This document shows positions 1 through 8,541 of a stretch of DNA of 64,000 nt, piece by piece. The first letter of the stretch is position 1. Each line of letters opens with the position of its first letter. The notes under the pieces were generated by a model, which searched no databases, was not told where the DNA came from, and saw only the letters and a list, made by a program, of their open reading frames with translations. The stretch comes from Neobacillus dielmonensis. GTDB lineage: Bacteria; Bacillota; Bacilli; Bacillales; Cytobacillaceae. The position numbers and the translations under genes were made by a program. Where the stretch lies: positions 1 to 64,000 of the forward strand of contig NZ_HG942041.1 in NCBI RefSeq assembly GCF_000612665.1, read 5' to 3'.

Positions 1-66
1 CGCCGAGGAGGCTCCCCGGCACGCCCGCGGAAAGCGAAGCACCTGGAGCGGAAATCAATAGGCCCC
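1..66. repeat. GC-rich intergenic repeat-like unit
   Basis: This stretch is strongly GC-rich against an AT-rich background and has no convincing reading frame. It has the wording of short GC-rich units that recur between genes in Bacillaceae genomes (a GCGGAAAGCGAAG core followed by CTGGAGCGGAAATC). Only one copy lies in this window, so calling it a repeat rests on recollection of the family, not on internal evidence. Confidence 0.4.
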
Positions 67-121
67 ATTGCAGGCGATAATCAATTCTAAAAATCATATT
101 TTAATTCAAGTAAAATGAAAA

Positions 122-186
122 ATTGCCGAGAAAAATAACCTTTCTCGACAATCTGAGGGAGCTTCGATAAACGAAGCTCCCTTTTG
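122..186 (+). terminator. Two consecutive hairpins, the second a rho-independent terminator
   Basis: The first hairpin pairs TTGCCGAGAAA with TTTCTCGACAA (122-150, one mismatch). The second pairs GGGAGCTTCG (157-166) with CGAAGCTCCC (172-181) and is followed by TTTTGTT, so it would stop plus-strand transcription arriving from outside the window. It may also help the minus-strand gene that ends at 187. Confidence 0.65.
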
Positions 187-978
187 TTAACCCTGTTGAA
201 TTTCCTTAATGCTTTTGCCTGATAGAAAAGCATGTCCTGTTACAAGCTTTCCTGCAGTTTCAAATCCATATCTAGCATAAACTTTTTCCACTCGCTCGTT
301 AATGGGGAACACCCAAAAATCTTCTATTCCACGTTTTTCTACTTCTTCCTGCAAGAAATAAATCAGTTCACCGATTAGTCCCTTGCCCCGAAAAGCCTCC
401 AGGGTGGCTACACTCTCCATTCGTGCCTGCCCGTCGTGCGCGAATATGCTGGCAGTCGAACAAGGGATGCCCTCATAACGAAGCAGGTAATGCGTGTAAA
501 ATGGATGGTTAAATTCTTCTGCAAGAGCTTTTTCTCTTACTGCTCGACCACCGAGTTCTTTTATGCTGCACTCAATTTCCAAAGCCTCATTGTAATTGGA
601 CTCAGTTACTGTTTCGATGGTCACTTTTTCATTTTTACTGCCCTGATGTTTTATTCTACTCCAAATCTGAATGGGGCTGACTAATTCCTCATATCGAAAT
701 CCAAATCCACTTAATTCCTTTAAGAACGGTGATAGTTCATCCAGATTGTAAAGGTAAAATCGTGGGATGATGTTCTTCTCTTGATAAAAGCGAAGCACTT
801 CTTCTATTACCGCTTTTGCATTCTTAGGATTTTCACTAATCTCGGCGTGATTGGCATCATAATAGACCGGTTGATTCATATTGTAAAACAGCTTGCCCCA
901 AGAGGTGTTAATTCGGTTCGTGAACGTATCTAGGTAAACTGTATCTAGCTCTAAGACTTTTTTTAAAAGATGGTTCAT
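187..978 (-). CDS. GNAT family N-acetyltransferase
   Basis: A 263-residue protein whose C-terminal half carries a GNAT acyl-CoA-binding motif (RGKGLIGEL, about residues 202-210) followed by the usual tail with VYARYGFE. GNAT enzymes move an acetyl group from acetyl-CoA to an amine; the substrate here cannot be predicted. The N-terminal about 115 residues have no recognised motif, making the protein longer than a minimal GNAT of about 150 residues. The ATG is preceded by GGAGG at 7-8 bases. The next gene on the same strand starts about 500 bases upstream and may be co-transcribed, since only 26 bases separate the two genes. Confidence 0.8.
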   Translation of the reverse strand: MNHLLKKVLELDTVYLDTFTNRINTSWGKLFYNMNQPVYYDANHAEISENPKNAKAVIEEVLRFYQEKNIIPRFYLYNLDELSPFLKELSGFGFRYEELVSPIQIWSRIKHQGSKNEKVTIETVTESNYNEALEIECSIKELGGRAVREKALAEEFNHPFYTHYLLRYEGIPCSTASIFAHDGQARMESVATLEAFRGKGLIGELIYFLQEEVEKRGIEDFWVFPINERVEKVYARYGFETAGKLVTGHAFLSGKSIKEIQQG

Positions 979-1004
979 AACAAAGCCTCCAATTATCTAT
1001 TTTT

Positions 1005-1520
1005 TTAGATCGTTTTATTAGAATTTAAATTTACCAGCCATTGATCTTTCCACTGATAAAAAATTTCACTTGAGGAATCCTGGTAAAATATCTCCTTAGG
1101 ATAGGGTAAGGCCAGCTCTGGCATCGTATCAGGGCTGAAATAACGGAGTTCGGCTGTTTCGTTGTCCATTGGGTTGAGGTTTCCACCCACAACTTTGCAG
1201 TCAAACATGAAAATATTGTACTCAACCTTGTGCCCATTTGGGTATTGGTAGCGGAAATCCTTGCCGCCAAACACTCCCAATAGTTTTTGTGGGACAACGA
1301 AAAATCCCGTTTCCTCCCAAACTTCACGAATAATAGCCTCTGCAGGTGCTTCGCCTGGTTCGATTGCCCCAGCAGGCAGACTCCAGTGTTCTCCATTGCC
1401 TTTGTATTGAAGCAAAATCTCACCAGATTGATTGCGAATAATTCCAGCTACACTTGGCATGAAAATTAAGTCACTGCCAACGCGGTCCCGCAGTTTTTGG
1501 TAATACTTAGACATCGCCAT
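1005..1520 (-). CDS. NUDIX hydrolase
   Basis: The protein contains a complete Nudix box (GAIEPGEAPAEAIIREVWEE, continuing TGF), so it should hydrolyse a nucleoside diphosphate linked to another moiety using a divalent metal. Substrate is not evident. The rest (KVEYNIFMFDC, NETAELRYFSPDTMPEL) is typical of small MutT-like proteins of about 155-170 residues. I chose the ATG at 1520 because GGGTGG lies just upstream; an in-frame TTG at 1532 would add four residues and is less likely. It lies 26 bases upstream of the acetyltransferase gene, in the same direction. Confidence 0.85.
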   Translation of the reverse strand: MAMSKYYQKLRDRVGSDLIFMPSVAGIIRNQSGEILLQYKGNGEHWSLPAGAIEPGEAPAEAIIREVWEETGFFVVPQKLLGVFGGKDFRYQYPNGHKVEYNIFMFDCKVVGGNLNPMDNETAELRYFSPDTMPELALPYPKEIFYQDSSSEIFYQWKDQWLVNLNSNKTI

Positions 1521-1532
1521 GTTACCACCCAA

Positions 1533-1840
1533 CCTTAACCTAACGTCTCTAATCTTTCTATAATATACCAGATAGATAAGTAGATAGTTAGAAACTATAA
1601 AAAATTTTTTTCAAAAGAGGATATAAGCGAACCCTAGTGATAGGTATGTAACAGCTAACAATCGAATATCAACTTGCTTTCATTATGCTATCAATGTAAT
1701 AGAATGAACTATCATGCAAAATAGCAAGAAAATGACGTCTTTGCTGCTTTAAAACAAAAAAGAGGTAAAGTGTTTTTGTAGTATTCTTATGGTAAAATTG
1801 TTATTATACATAATAGTTTGACAAGGAAAGGACGAATAAC
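1533..1840. other. Intergenic region between divergent genes
   Basis: About 300 AT-rich bases separate the divergent NUDIX and YbaK-like genes. A TAAAAT hexamer at about 1792 and a dyad of TATTAT and ATAATA near 1803-1816 could belong to the promoter of the rightward gene, but no convincing -35 element at proper spacing was found. Nothing else was recognised. Confidence 0.3.
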
Positions 1841-2359
1841 ATGTCTTTGGAAAGCGTTAAGGCCCATTTTCAACAATGGAATCGAGAAAATGATATTATG
1901 GAATTTGAAACTTTAAGTGCCACTGTCGAACAGGCAGCTGACACAATTGGCGTCATTCCAGCCCGCATTGCGAAAACCTTGTCGTTTAGAGGCGAAGATG
2001 ATCAAGCAATCTTAATTGTGGCAGCTGGCGATGCTAAAATCGACAACAAGAAATTCAGACAAGCTTTTGGCTTCAAAGCCAGGATGTTGTCACCAGATGA
2101 AGTCTATGAACAAACGGGCCACCTTATTGGCGGAGTTTGTCCATTCGGCCTAAAGAAAGAACTTGATGTTTTTCTGGATGTATCGATGAAACGGTTTGAG
2201 ACCCTGTACCCGGCTTGTGGCAGCAACAACTCTGCAATTGAACTTACCTGTCAAGAAATTGAAGAATACTCCTTTGCCAAGGAATGGGTAGATGTCTGCA
2301 AGGGCTGGGAAGAAGCCGTACAACGGGAAGAGGCAGCAGTCAGCCAAACTCAAAATTAA
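1841..2359 (+). CDS. YbaK/EbsC-family aminoacyl-tRNA deacylase
   Basis: A 172-residue protein of the YbaK/ProX family, trans-editing enzymes that hydrolyse mischarged tRNAs (for example Cys-tRNA(Pro) or Ala-tRNA(Pro)). Family features are visible: RIAKTLSFRG with the conserved lysine, an IDNKKFRQAFG segment, the GHLIGGVCPFGL loop and a YPACGSNNSAIELT segment near the C-terminus. The length fits the family. A GGAAAGGA ribosome site precedes the ATG. It is followed by a terminator and then a MocR regulator in the same direction. Which mischarged tRNA it edits cannot be read from the sequence. Confidence 0.88.
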   Translation: MSLESVKAHFQQWNRENDIMEFETLSATVEQAADTIGVIPARIAKTLSFRGEDDQAILIVAAGDAKIDNKKFRQAFGFKARMLSPDEVYEQTGHLIGGVCPFGLKKELDVFLDVSMKRFETLYPACGSNNSAIELTCQEIEEYSFAKEWVDVCKGWEEAVQREEAAVSQTQN

Positions 2360-2371
2360 AATAGTTATATA

Positions 2372-2410
2372 AAAAATAGCAATCGCCACTGATTGCTGTT
2401 TTATTTTTTT
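2372..2410 (+). terminator. Terminator after the YbaK-like gene
   Basis: AGCAATC (2378-2384) pairs with GATTGCT (2391-2397) around a 6-base loop, followed by a run rich in T up to 2410. It separates the deacylase gene from the MocR gene. Confidence 0.75.
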
Positions 2411-2476
2411 ATAAGAATTTTATCGTATACTGGTATAATCAAAATAATCAGTTACCAACTAAAGCGGGGAAAATTT

Positions 2477-3880
2477 ATGATAGAAATTACGCCAGTATTG
2501 GATCCTTCAAGCCGGGTCCCATTGTATATGCAACTGTCAGATTATATCAAATCAGAAATTCTATCAGGGCGAATAAGACCACAGGAAAAACTGCCATCCA
2601 AGCGTCATTTGGCAAACTATTTGGGCCTAAGTTTAAACACCATTCAGGCTGCTTATGATCAATTGAACGCTGAGGGGTTTGTTAAAAGTAGACCACGCCA
2701 AGGATTATTTGTGGCAGAATTGGAAGATGAGTTTTTTAAAACCGAGGACACGCCTCATCTCGAAATAGAAACACCCTTCATCAAATCGGATGAAATAAAA
2801 ATCGATTTTAATTCAGGCAGGGTGGATTTAGCCCAGTTTCCTTATGCTGCATGGAGAAAATTGACTATTCAGTCTCTCTATGAAGATCAAGCTGGGATCT
2901 TTTATAATGGAGAACCACAGGGGGAACGGAATCTTCGTGAAGAAATAGCGAAGCATCTTTTCGCTTCAAGAGGAGTCAAGTGCACAGCGAAACAAATTAT
3001 CATTGGGGCGGGGACCCAGTATTTAATAGGAATACTCGTTTTATTGCTTGGCAATGGTACTGTTTATGCACTAGAAGAGCCAGGGTTTCATCGTGCGCGT
3101 ACCGTATTGGACCATCACGATGTACCACATGTTCCTATTCCTTTGGATGAAGCGGGGATGGACATAGGAGCGTTGCAAAAAAGTGCTGCCACTGTTGCCT
3201 ACGTGACCCCATCACATCAATTTCCAATGGGGATGGTTATGCCGACAGCTCGCAGACAGGAACTTTTGAATTGGGCAGAAGTCGTGAATGGCTTTATTAT
3301 TGAGGATGATTATGATGGAGAGTACCGCTACAAAGGGGTACCGATTCCGTCTTTGCAGGGGCTTGATGCAAATGGCAGGGTAATCTACCTAGGGACTTTT
3401 TCAAAATCCTTGATTCCTTCCATAAGAATCAGCTATTTGGTCTTGCCGCCTGCACTACTTAAAATCTATCAAAATAGGTTTACAATTTATAAGCAGACCA
3501 CATCAAGGCTCCACCAAGAAACTTTATTTCGGTTTATGAGTGAGGGATATTGGCAGAGTCATTTAAATAAAATGAGAACCTTATACCGCAGGAAACATGA
3601 AGTTCTGTTGGCTGCTATTGATCAATTGTTAGGAGAGCAGGTTGAGATGATTGGTGAAAAATCAGGTCTTCACATCGTTTTAGCGGTAAAATCGAACATG
3701 TCGGAGGACGAACTAATTCTGGCTGCTAGGAGAGTGGGGGTCAAAATTTATCCTTCTTCACTTTACTATACGCACCATACAGAACAAGAGGTACCTAAAG
3801 TGGTCATCGGTTTTGGTGGATTAACAGAATCCGAGATTGAGGAAGGAATTTATTTGTTAAAAAAGGCATGGGGAATCTAA
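2477..3880 (+). CDS. MocR-type transcriptional regulator (GntR wHTH plus aminotransferase-like domain)
   Basis: A 467-residue protein with an N-terminal GntR winged helix (about residues 8-78; SSRVPLYMQLSDYIKSEI, then LPSKRHLANYLGLS) joined to a class I aminotransferase fold. The PLP region is visible: EDDYDGEYRY and GTFSKSL, whose lysine is near residue 310. MocR/PdxR proteins sense pyridoxal phosphate or amino compounds and control neighbouring metabolic genes; the target here is not clear because no vitamin B6 or GABA genes are adjacent. The ATG at 2477 follows AGCGGGGA; upstream in-frame starts give an implausible hydrophobic leader overlapping the terminator. The gene ends in a long hairpin shared with the convergent acetyltransferase. 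Confidence 0.85.
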   Translation: MIEITPVLDPSSRVPLYMQLSDYIKSEILSGRIRPQEKLPSKRHLANYLGLSLNTIQAAYDQLNAEGFVKSRPRQGLFVAELEDEFFKTEDTPHLEIETPFIKSDEIKIDFNSGRVDLAQFPYAAWRKLTIQSLYEDQAGIFYNGEPQGERNLREEIAKHLFASRGVKCTAKQIIIGAGTQYLIGILVLLLGNGTVYALEEPGFHRARTVLDHHDVPHVPIPLDEAGMDIGALQKSAATVAYVTPSHQFPMGMVMPTARRQELLNWAEVVNGFIIEDDYDGEYRYKGVPIPSLQGLDANGRVIYLGTFSKSLIPSIRISYLVLPPALLKIYQNRFTIYKQTTSRLHQETLFRFMSEGYWQSHLNKMRTLYRRKHEVLLAAIDQLLGEQVEMIGEKSGLHIVLAVKSNMSEDELILAARRVGVKIYPSSLYYTHHTEQEVPKVVIGFGGLTESEIEEGIYLLKKAWGI

Positions 3881-3922
3881 ATAGAATGGCATCTGGTATT
3901 TGCCGGATGCCATTCTATTTAT
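3879..3922. terminator. Bidirectional terminator between convergent genes
   Basis: A long stem pairs AAATAGAATGGCATC with GATGCCATTCTATTT around 3894-3905. T- and A-rich flanks let it serve both the MocR gene (plus) and the acetyltransferase gene (minus). Confidence 0.75.
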
Positions 3923-3930
3923 AAGTGTGC

Positions 3931-4431
3931 TTATGAAAGTAGTTTTCCCATGTAGTACTCGTCAATATAGTTTCCATCAATGATTAACGAGTGCCGTTTC
4001 ACCCCTTCTATTTCAAAGCCCATTTTTTTATAAAGGGCTACTGCGGCCTCGTTATGGCACATGACCGTAAGTTCCAGTCGATGAACCTGGTTAGCAGCAG
4101 CCCAGTTTTCTAATTCGGTAAATAATTGTGTGCCAATACCTTTCCCTGTGTAGTCTTGGAGAATTCCAACAACGATATAGGCGCTGTGGACAATTCTTCT
4201 TTTACCTTCACGAATTGCTGCAAGATGGCCCACCAGTTTCCCATTTGACTCACAGACCAAGATTGTCGACAAATCTTCCGATAAAAGATCCTTGATTCTT
4301 TGGGTTTGCTTTTCCACCGTTGTTTTTCGTTCACCAGGTTCAAATAACATAAATTTTGTTTCGGTATCCAGCGTTTTGCATAATTCGAGATAACTCTCTG
4401 CGTCCGAAAGTTTTATTTTTCTAACTATCAT
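3931..4431 (-). CDS. GNAT family N-acetyltransferase (RimI/YhhY-like)
   Basis: A 166-residue single-domain acetyltransferase. The acetyl-CoA motif GKGIGTQL lies near residues 96-103 and is followed by the hallmark NEAAVALYKKMGFEIEG and a C-terminal YIDEYYMGKLL, a pattern of protein or amino-acid acetyltransferases in this superfamily. It starts 6 bases after the stop of the upstream esterase gene, so the two probably form one transcript and may be translationally coupled; no strong ribosome site is visible. Substrate is unknown. Confidence 0.85.
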   Translation of the reverse strand: MIVRKIKLSDAESYLELCKTLDTETKFMLFEPGERKTTVEKQTQRIKDLLSEDLSTILVCESNGKLVGHLAAIREGKRRIVHSAYIVVGILQDYTGKGIGTQLFTELENWAAANQVHRLELTVMCHNEAAVALYKKMGFEIEGVKRHSLIIDGNYIDEYYMGKLLS

Positions 4432-4437
4432 TTCGAT

Positions 4438-5328
4438 TTAAAGCCGTTCTTGGACAAATTCACCAATTTCATCGATGGATTGTTGACCTTCCGGGATTGC
4501 AAACGTTTGGAACACATGCCACATATCATCCCAAACTTTCAATGTAGCATCTCCGCCGGCAGATTGGACTCTGTCGACTAGACGGACGGAATCACTGAGA
4601 AGAATTTCATCGTTGCCAACATGAACGAGCATGGGTGGTAATCCGCTTAAATCTGCATAAATGGGGGAGACAATTGGATTTTTTGGATTTAGGTCACGAA
4701 TATATAGTGCCGGGGCGAAACGGGTTTGGTCTGGCTTTAACCATGGGTCGGCAGCTGCTCGTGATTCCATTGATTCTCCACTTCCGGCCAAATCTGTCCA
4801 GGGAGATAAGAGAACAGCCAATGCAGGTAAGGTTTCACCTTCATTTTTTAGGGTAAGGAGGGTTGATAGCGTTAAGCCTCCGCCGGCAGAATCACCGCCA
4901 ATAATTATTTTCTCGGGTGATATGCCAGTAGCAAGCAGCCAGCGGTAGACTGTTAAGGCATCTTCGAGGGCCGCTGGATAAGGATGTTCTGGGGCAAGCC
5001 GGTATTCAGGAACTAATACTCGAGCACCGGTAGACCGCGATAATTTGGAAGCCAAATACCGATGCGTATTGCAGCTGCCCATTATGTATGCACCGCCATG
5101 TAAATATAAGAAAACTCGGTCACTTTCCGCATTTGGGGCAGTCACCCATTCTGCTGGTATGTCCTCAATTAACAGTTTTTTAACATGAATGTCATCAGCT
5201 ACAGGAGTTAAGCGGGATAAGGCTTCCAATCCTTGACGCGCTGCAGTGATGTCTGTTGCGGAAGAAGCTTGATTACCCATGGAAGCTTTTAAAAATTGCT
5301 TTATCAAGATACTTTCTTGACTTGCCAT
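4438..5328 (-). CDS. Alpha/beta hydrolase, hormone-sensitive-lipase (family IV) type esterase
   Basis: A 296-residue esterase or lipase. It has the oxyanion-hole motif HGGAYIMGS, the nucleophile elbow GDSAGG, an acidic residue in GNDEILLSD and a C-terminal His in DMWHVFQ, so the catalytic triad is complete. These enzymes hydrolyse short to medium acyl esters; the natural substrate is unknown. The ATG at 5328 is preceded by GAGAGGAG; a longer in-frame start at 5364 has no ribosome site. It is followed at 6 bases by an acetyltransferase gene, giving a likely two-gene operon. Confidence 0.87.
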   Translation of the reverse strand: MASQESILIKQFLKASMGNQASSATDITAARQGLEALSRLTPVADDIHVKKLLIEDIPAEWVTAPNAESDRVFLYLHGGAYIMGSCNTHRYLASKLSRSTGARVLVPEYRLAPEHPYPAALEDALTVYRWLLATGISPEKIIIGGDSAGGGLTLSTLLTLKNEGETLPALAVLLSPWTDLAGSGESMESRAAADPWLKPDQTRFAPALYIRDLNPKNPIVSPIYADLSGLPPMLVHVGNDEILLSDSVRLVDRVQSAGGDATLKVWDDMWHVFQTFAIPEGQQSIDEIGEFVQERL

Positions 5329-5426
5329 GATTCTTTCTCCTCTCAATTTAAAATGTATAATCATTTATGTAATTCTATATTGTTTTAGTATTTCCTCTAT
5401 TATATGAAAATAGTAACTCCGAATTA

Positions 5427-5450
5427 ATAAAAAAACCCCATTTAGGGGGA
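5427..5450 (-). terminator. Terminator of the 134-residue protein gene
   Basis: Read on the minus strand, CCCC and GGGG pair around TAAAT and are followed by seven T residues. It lies just after the stop of the gene ending at 5461. Confidence 0.7.
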
Positions 5451-5460
5451 GTGAACGATA

Positions 5461-5865
5461 TTACCTTGGAGTTACTGGTTTTACAGAGATGGCGGGGGAA
5501 ACGGTTGTCGCGACGCATCCTTCTAGTTGTTCGGGGTTAATCAGCCCCAAACTGAGTGCCGCTTTTATTTTCTGATCATCTGGCTTTTTGACGATTTGGA
5601 TCAAGTCATTTAATTGCAGTTCCTCTAGTTTCCTAACCGTTTCATCCTCTATATATTTTTCAGTTTTTCTGATGAGCCTTTGGAGTTTGTAACCGCTAAT
5701 CGTGATTTCTCCTTTTCGGTCTGAACCCACGAGAGAATTAAAATAATCTTGGAACACATCCTTTAGCTCATTCATCTCTAGTTCAATTTCCTTTTTCTGT
5801 TTATTTAGTTCGTAATACCTAACTAGCATATCCCCTGTGATCAAGGTTTGTTCATGTTTTGTCAC
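5461..5865 (-). CDS. Hypothetical protein with helical N-terminus
   Basis: Not recognised. The 134-residue product begins with a charged helical segment (about residues 14-45, LNKQKKEIELEMNELKDVF) that could form a coiled coil, followed by a GEITISGYKLQRLIR segment and a second helical region, ending in a Val/Pro/Thr-rich tail. The layout is loosely like phage host-nuclease-inhibitor or Gp157-type proteins, but no phage genes are near and I would not assign it. A GTG start is supported by AAGGAGG at 8 bases. It has its own terminator and so is probably monocistronic. Confidence 0.65.
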   Translation of the reverse strand: MTKHEQTLITGDMLVRYYELNKQKKEIELEMNELKDVFQDYFNSLVGSDRKGEITISGYKLQRLIRKTEKYIEDETVRKLEELQLNDLIQIVKKPDDQKIKAALSLGLINPEQLEGCVATTVSPAISVKPVTPR

Positions 5866-6094
5866 AACCCCGCCTCCTTAGCGAACGTATATTCTATATT
5901 ATGGTCTATAAGGATAAAGTAGTACTTCATTTAGGTAACCTTTGGGGAGAATTTTTCGTCATTTTTTTTAAAGGACTGTAAGATTCTATAATGTTGTTAT
6001 TTTTTTGGAGGGACTGTTATAATCAAATAGTTCCAATTAATGGGAATTCTTACGGATCTAAAAGACTATAATTCTATGATTGGGAGTGGATAAT

Positions 6095-6643
6095 ATGAAC
6101 GAAAAGAAAACAGCATTATTGCTTATTGACTTGCAGGTAGGACCACTATATGGGGTGTATAAAAGGGAGGAAACGTTAACTGTCATTCAAAGTATGATTA
6201 AAAAAGCGGAAGAGGAGAATATGCCGATTTTATACATCCAACACGAGGAACAACCAGGCGGATTTTTAGAAAGAGGGACACCATTTTGGCAGTTTGCTGA
6301 AGGATTTACACCCAAAGCATCCGATTACGTCATACATAAACAAAGCACTGATTCCTTCTTTGAAACTTCGTTGCATCAGGAGCTAACCACACTTGGAATT
6401 ACAAATTTGCTAGTAGCGGGAGTCAGAACAGAGTATTGCGTAGACACCACCTGCCGAAGAGCAATCACTTTAGGCTATGACGTTACATTACTAGCTGACG
6501 GCCATACAACCGCCGATGGAGCCATCCCTGCAGAACTCATCATCCAACACCATAACCATAACCTAAGCACCGTAAAAACAACTGCCAACCACATCACAAT
6601 AGCACCATACAAAGAACTATCCCTCAACACTTTACAACGTTAA
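6095..6643 (+). CDS. Isochorismatase-family cysteine hydrolase
   Basis: A 182-residue member of the isochorismatase-like cysteine hydrolase family. The triad is visible: Asp in LLLIDLQVG, Lys in VIHKQSTDSFF, and the nucleophile Cys in RTEYCVDTTCRRA. Such enzymes include nicotinamidases, N-carbamoyl hydrolases and isochorismatases; the exact substrate is not evident. The ATG at 6095 follows GGGAGTGG; a TTG at 6080 is in frame but less likely. A GC-rich hairpin element follows the stop. Confidence 0.85.
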   Translation: MNEKKTALLLIDLQVGPLYGVYKREETLTVIQSMIKKAEEENMPILYIQHEEQPGGFLERGTPFWQFAEGFTPKASDYVIHKQSTDSFFETSLHQELTTLGITNLLVAGVRTEYCVDTTCRRAITLGYDVTLLADGHTTADGAIPAELIIQHHNHNLSTVKTTANHITIAPYKELSLNTLQR

Positions 6644-6646
6644 ATC

Positions 6647-6680
6647 GGTGGGGGCCTGTCCCCCAGTGCTTTACAGTGCT
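6647..6680. repeat. GGGGG...CCCCC hairpin element (copy 1)
   Basis: GGGGG and CCCCC arms flank a CCTGT core (6650-6664), followed by an AGTGCT-TTAC-AGTGCT stretch. Similar elements lie at 19502-19558 and 27534-27584, always just after a stop codon, so they form a small family of REP-like intergenic hairpins. Confidence 0.55.
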
Positions 6681-6803
6681 AAAATTGTTGGGGGGTTTAT
6701 GTTCCTGGATTGTGACTCTCGTCGTTCTGAGTTCTCTGTCGGCCTTCATTCTGTACTTTTGTAATAATCAAGGGGTGCAAAAATGCAAAACTAGGAGGTC
6801 ACT

Positions 6804-8282
6804 ATGGAGCTGCAATTTGTATTTGATGATGATGTGTTTACGTATGCTATTTCCAACGGAGAAATGGATCAATTTTCACAGCATCTTTCTTTGGCTAATT
6901 CCAGCTTAACTGTAAATTATACGAGGAAGACAGATGTTGTGCATGGTATTCTTAATAATCAAGAAATCGTTATTATTGGTCTGTGTGTGGATGCCTATGG
7001 CGATATAGAGCGTAACGATATTCCTGCATTCTTTTTGGCTCAGAAGTTTGAACAAGTGGAACGTGCCTACAAGTTTTTCAACTGCTTTGCCGGAAAGTAC
7101 GTAATTCTTTTTCGTGATGGCGAACAGGTCTATCTATGGGGAGATGCGACTTGTACAATACAAATCAACTATAGTTTTGCTACAGATGAAAGTGGTGCGG
7201 TTTGTGCAGCGTCTCTCGATAAAATTGTGGCATCCTATTTTCAATATCGGATTTCCGAGTACTCTACAAAAATCCGACTTGGCTCTGATTTTTCACAACC
7301 CATGCCTGCTGATTTAACCATGTATGCCGAGGTTAAAGCACTGCTCCCCAATCATTACCTTGATTTATTTGGCAAAAAAGCAGTTCGTGTCGGCCTGGAT
7401 GTAACCCCCGCAAAGACGCACATAGAACTTAATCATATTATCGAGGTTTCTATTAAGCTGATTGAGCAAATCGTCCGAGAGTATGCAAAATTTTATGAGA
7501 TTATTTGTCCGCTTACTTCTGGCTATGACAGTCGATTGGTGTTTTCCTTTCTAAAGAAGCAAAACCAACATGTGCAATGTTATACCTTCAAGCACAAGGG
7601 CTTTACTACAGAAACGGACGATATGCTCATACCTGCCAAGATATGTGAATATTATCAACAGCCTTATTCCGTTGTTGAGGATCTTGTCGCACCAGAGGAT
7701 TATGTCCAGGAAATATTTGCTGTCGCGGGTGATTATAATGCCGAGTCCACAATTAATTTGGCCTGCACATTTAACTCTGCCTTTTTGGGAAAGGCACTTA
7801 TTAATGGTGATATTATTGACCAAATAGGAAAGAGCCTCTTGGGGCATGCAATTCCGAATCGACTTGCAAGTGCAGCCTATTTGCGGTGTAAAGTTCACAA
7901 CCGGGAAAAACAAACGAAACAGGTGATTGAACAATATCTAGATGGCCTCAGAGACTACGGCGAAAGTAAGTATGTTTTTGACCTGTTCGCAATGGAAAGC
8001 CGGTGCGGCCGATGGGCTAGCCAAGGTGGTGCGCTGTATGCACTTTGTGGCATTACATCTCTTAACATCTTCAATTGTAGGGAACTTATATTAAACTGGG
8101 TATCAGTTCCACGAAAGCTTCGTTCTAAGAAGTGGATTCATCAAGAAATCTATCGCGTCAATGATCAAAGACTCCTGCAATTTGCATTCAATCCATCCTC
8201 TAAAACAGATTTCCTAAAAAAACACTGGATCTTATTTTATATCGCGACGTATGTAAAACAATTTTTATACCAAATGCGATAA
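6804..8282 (+). CDS. Asparagine-synthetase-like protein (orphan)
   Basis: A 492-residue protein resembling asparagine synthetase B. An N-terminal part corresponds to the glutaminase fold (FAGKYVILFRDGEQVYLWGDA) but the chain starts MELQF, without the catalytic Cys2, so it cannot release ammonia from glutamine in the usual way. The C-terminal synthetase-like domain has the ATP pyrophosphatase loop as SGYDSR (about residues 239-244) in place of SGGxDS. Homologues of this build occur as lasso-peptide cyclases and in polysaccharide clusters. No precursor peptide, leader protease or glycosyltransferase is adjacent. AGGAGG precedes the ATG. The function is unknown and probably involves AMP activation of a carboxylate. 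Confidence 0.75.
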   Translation: MELQFVFDDDVFTYAISNGEMDQFSQHLSLANSSLTVNYTRKTDVVHGILNNQEIVIIGLCVDAYGDIERNDIPAFFLAQKFEQVERAYKFFNCFAGKYVILFRDGEQVYLWGDATCTIQINYSFATDESGAVCAASLDKIVASYFQYRISEYSTKIRLGSDFSQPMPADLTMYAEVKALLPNHYLDLFGKKAVRVGLDVTPAKTHIELNHIIEVSIKLIEQIVREYAKFYEIICPLTSGYDSRLVFSFLKKQNQHVQCYTFKHKGFTTETDDMLIPAKICEYYQQPYSVVEDLVAPEDYVQEIFAVAGDYNAESTINLACTFNSAFLGKALINGDIIDQIGKSLLGHAIPNRLASAAYLRCKVHNREKQTKQVIEQYLDGLRDYGESKYVFDLFAMESRCGRWASQGGALYALCGITSLNIFNCRELILNWVSVPRKLRSKKWIHQEIYRVNDQRLLQFAFNPSSKTDFLKKHWILFYIATYVKQFLYQMR

Positions 8283-8297
8283 TTTTGCACAAGAAAT

Positions 8298-8330
8298 AGA
8301 ACCCTCGGCATATTGAGGGTTCTTAAGGTT
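8298..8330 (+). terminator. Terminator after the AsnB-like gene
   Basis: AGAACCCTC (8298-8306) pairs with GAGGGTTCT (8315-8323). The following T run is interrupted (TAAGGTTT), so strength is moderate. Confidence 0.6.
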
Positions 8331-8400
8331 TACCAAACCAAGAAGTGGGGAATTAATTATTATGCCATTTGTTGCCTATAAAGGTGCAACTCTATATAAC

Positions 8401-8451
8401 AAAAAAGACTCGGTATTTGGAAATTTCAACCCACGTTCCGAGTCTTTTTAA
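8401..8451 (+). terminator. Long hairpin with T tail
   Basis: AAAAAAGACTCGG (8401-8413) pairs with CCGAGTCTTTTT (8438-8449). It forms a strong terminator about 100 bases after the previous one. A 29-codon frame (8362-8451) runs into it but is not supported as a gene. Confidence 0.6.
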
Positions 8452-8489
8452 ACCTTTTCAATAAATTTCCACTACGTTATTTTTGAGCA

Positions 8490-8533
8490 TAAAAAAACGA
8501 TACAGCAGCCGACAATGTATCAACTGCTGTATC
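8490..8533 (-). terminator. Terminator of tRNA-Pro
   Basis: On the minus strand GATACAGCAG pairs with CTGCTGTATC (8499-8508 with 8524-8533) and is followed by GTTTTTTTATG. It lies directly downstream of the tRNA, confirming a single-gene unit. Confidence 0.8.
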
Positions 8534-8541
8534 AGTAAAAG

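Noticed and set aside
6700..6765. A 21-codon frame as RiPP precursor for the AsnB-like enzyme
   Set aside because: The G-run before the ATG is too close and belongs to the hairpin repeat context; the peptide has no leader or core pattern, and no maturation protease is near.
7551..7934. A 127-codon minus-strand frame inside the AsnB-like gene
   Set aside because: Lies wholly inside a well-supported gene on the other strand and shows no domain or ribosome site.
8362..8451. A 29-codon frame running into a terminator hairpin
   Set aside because: Its last third is the hairpin itself, the ribosome site is weak, and no family is recognisable.
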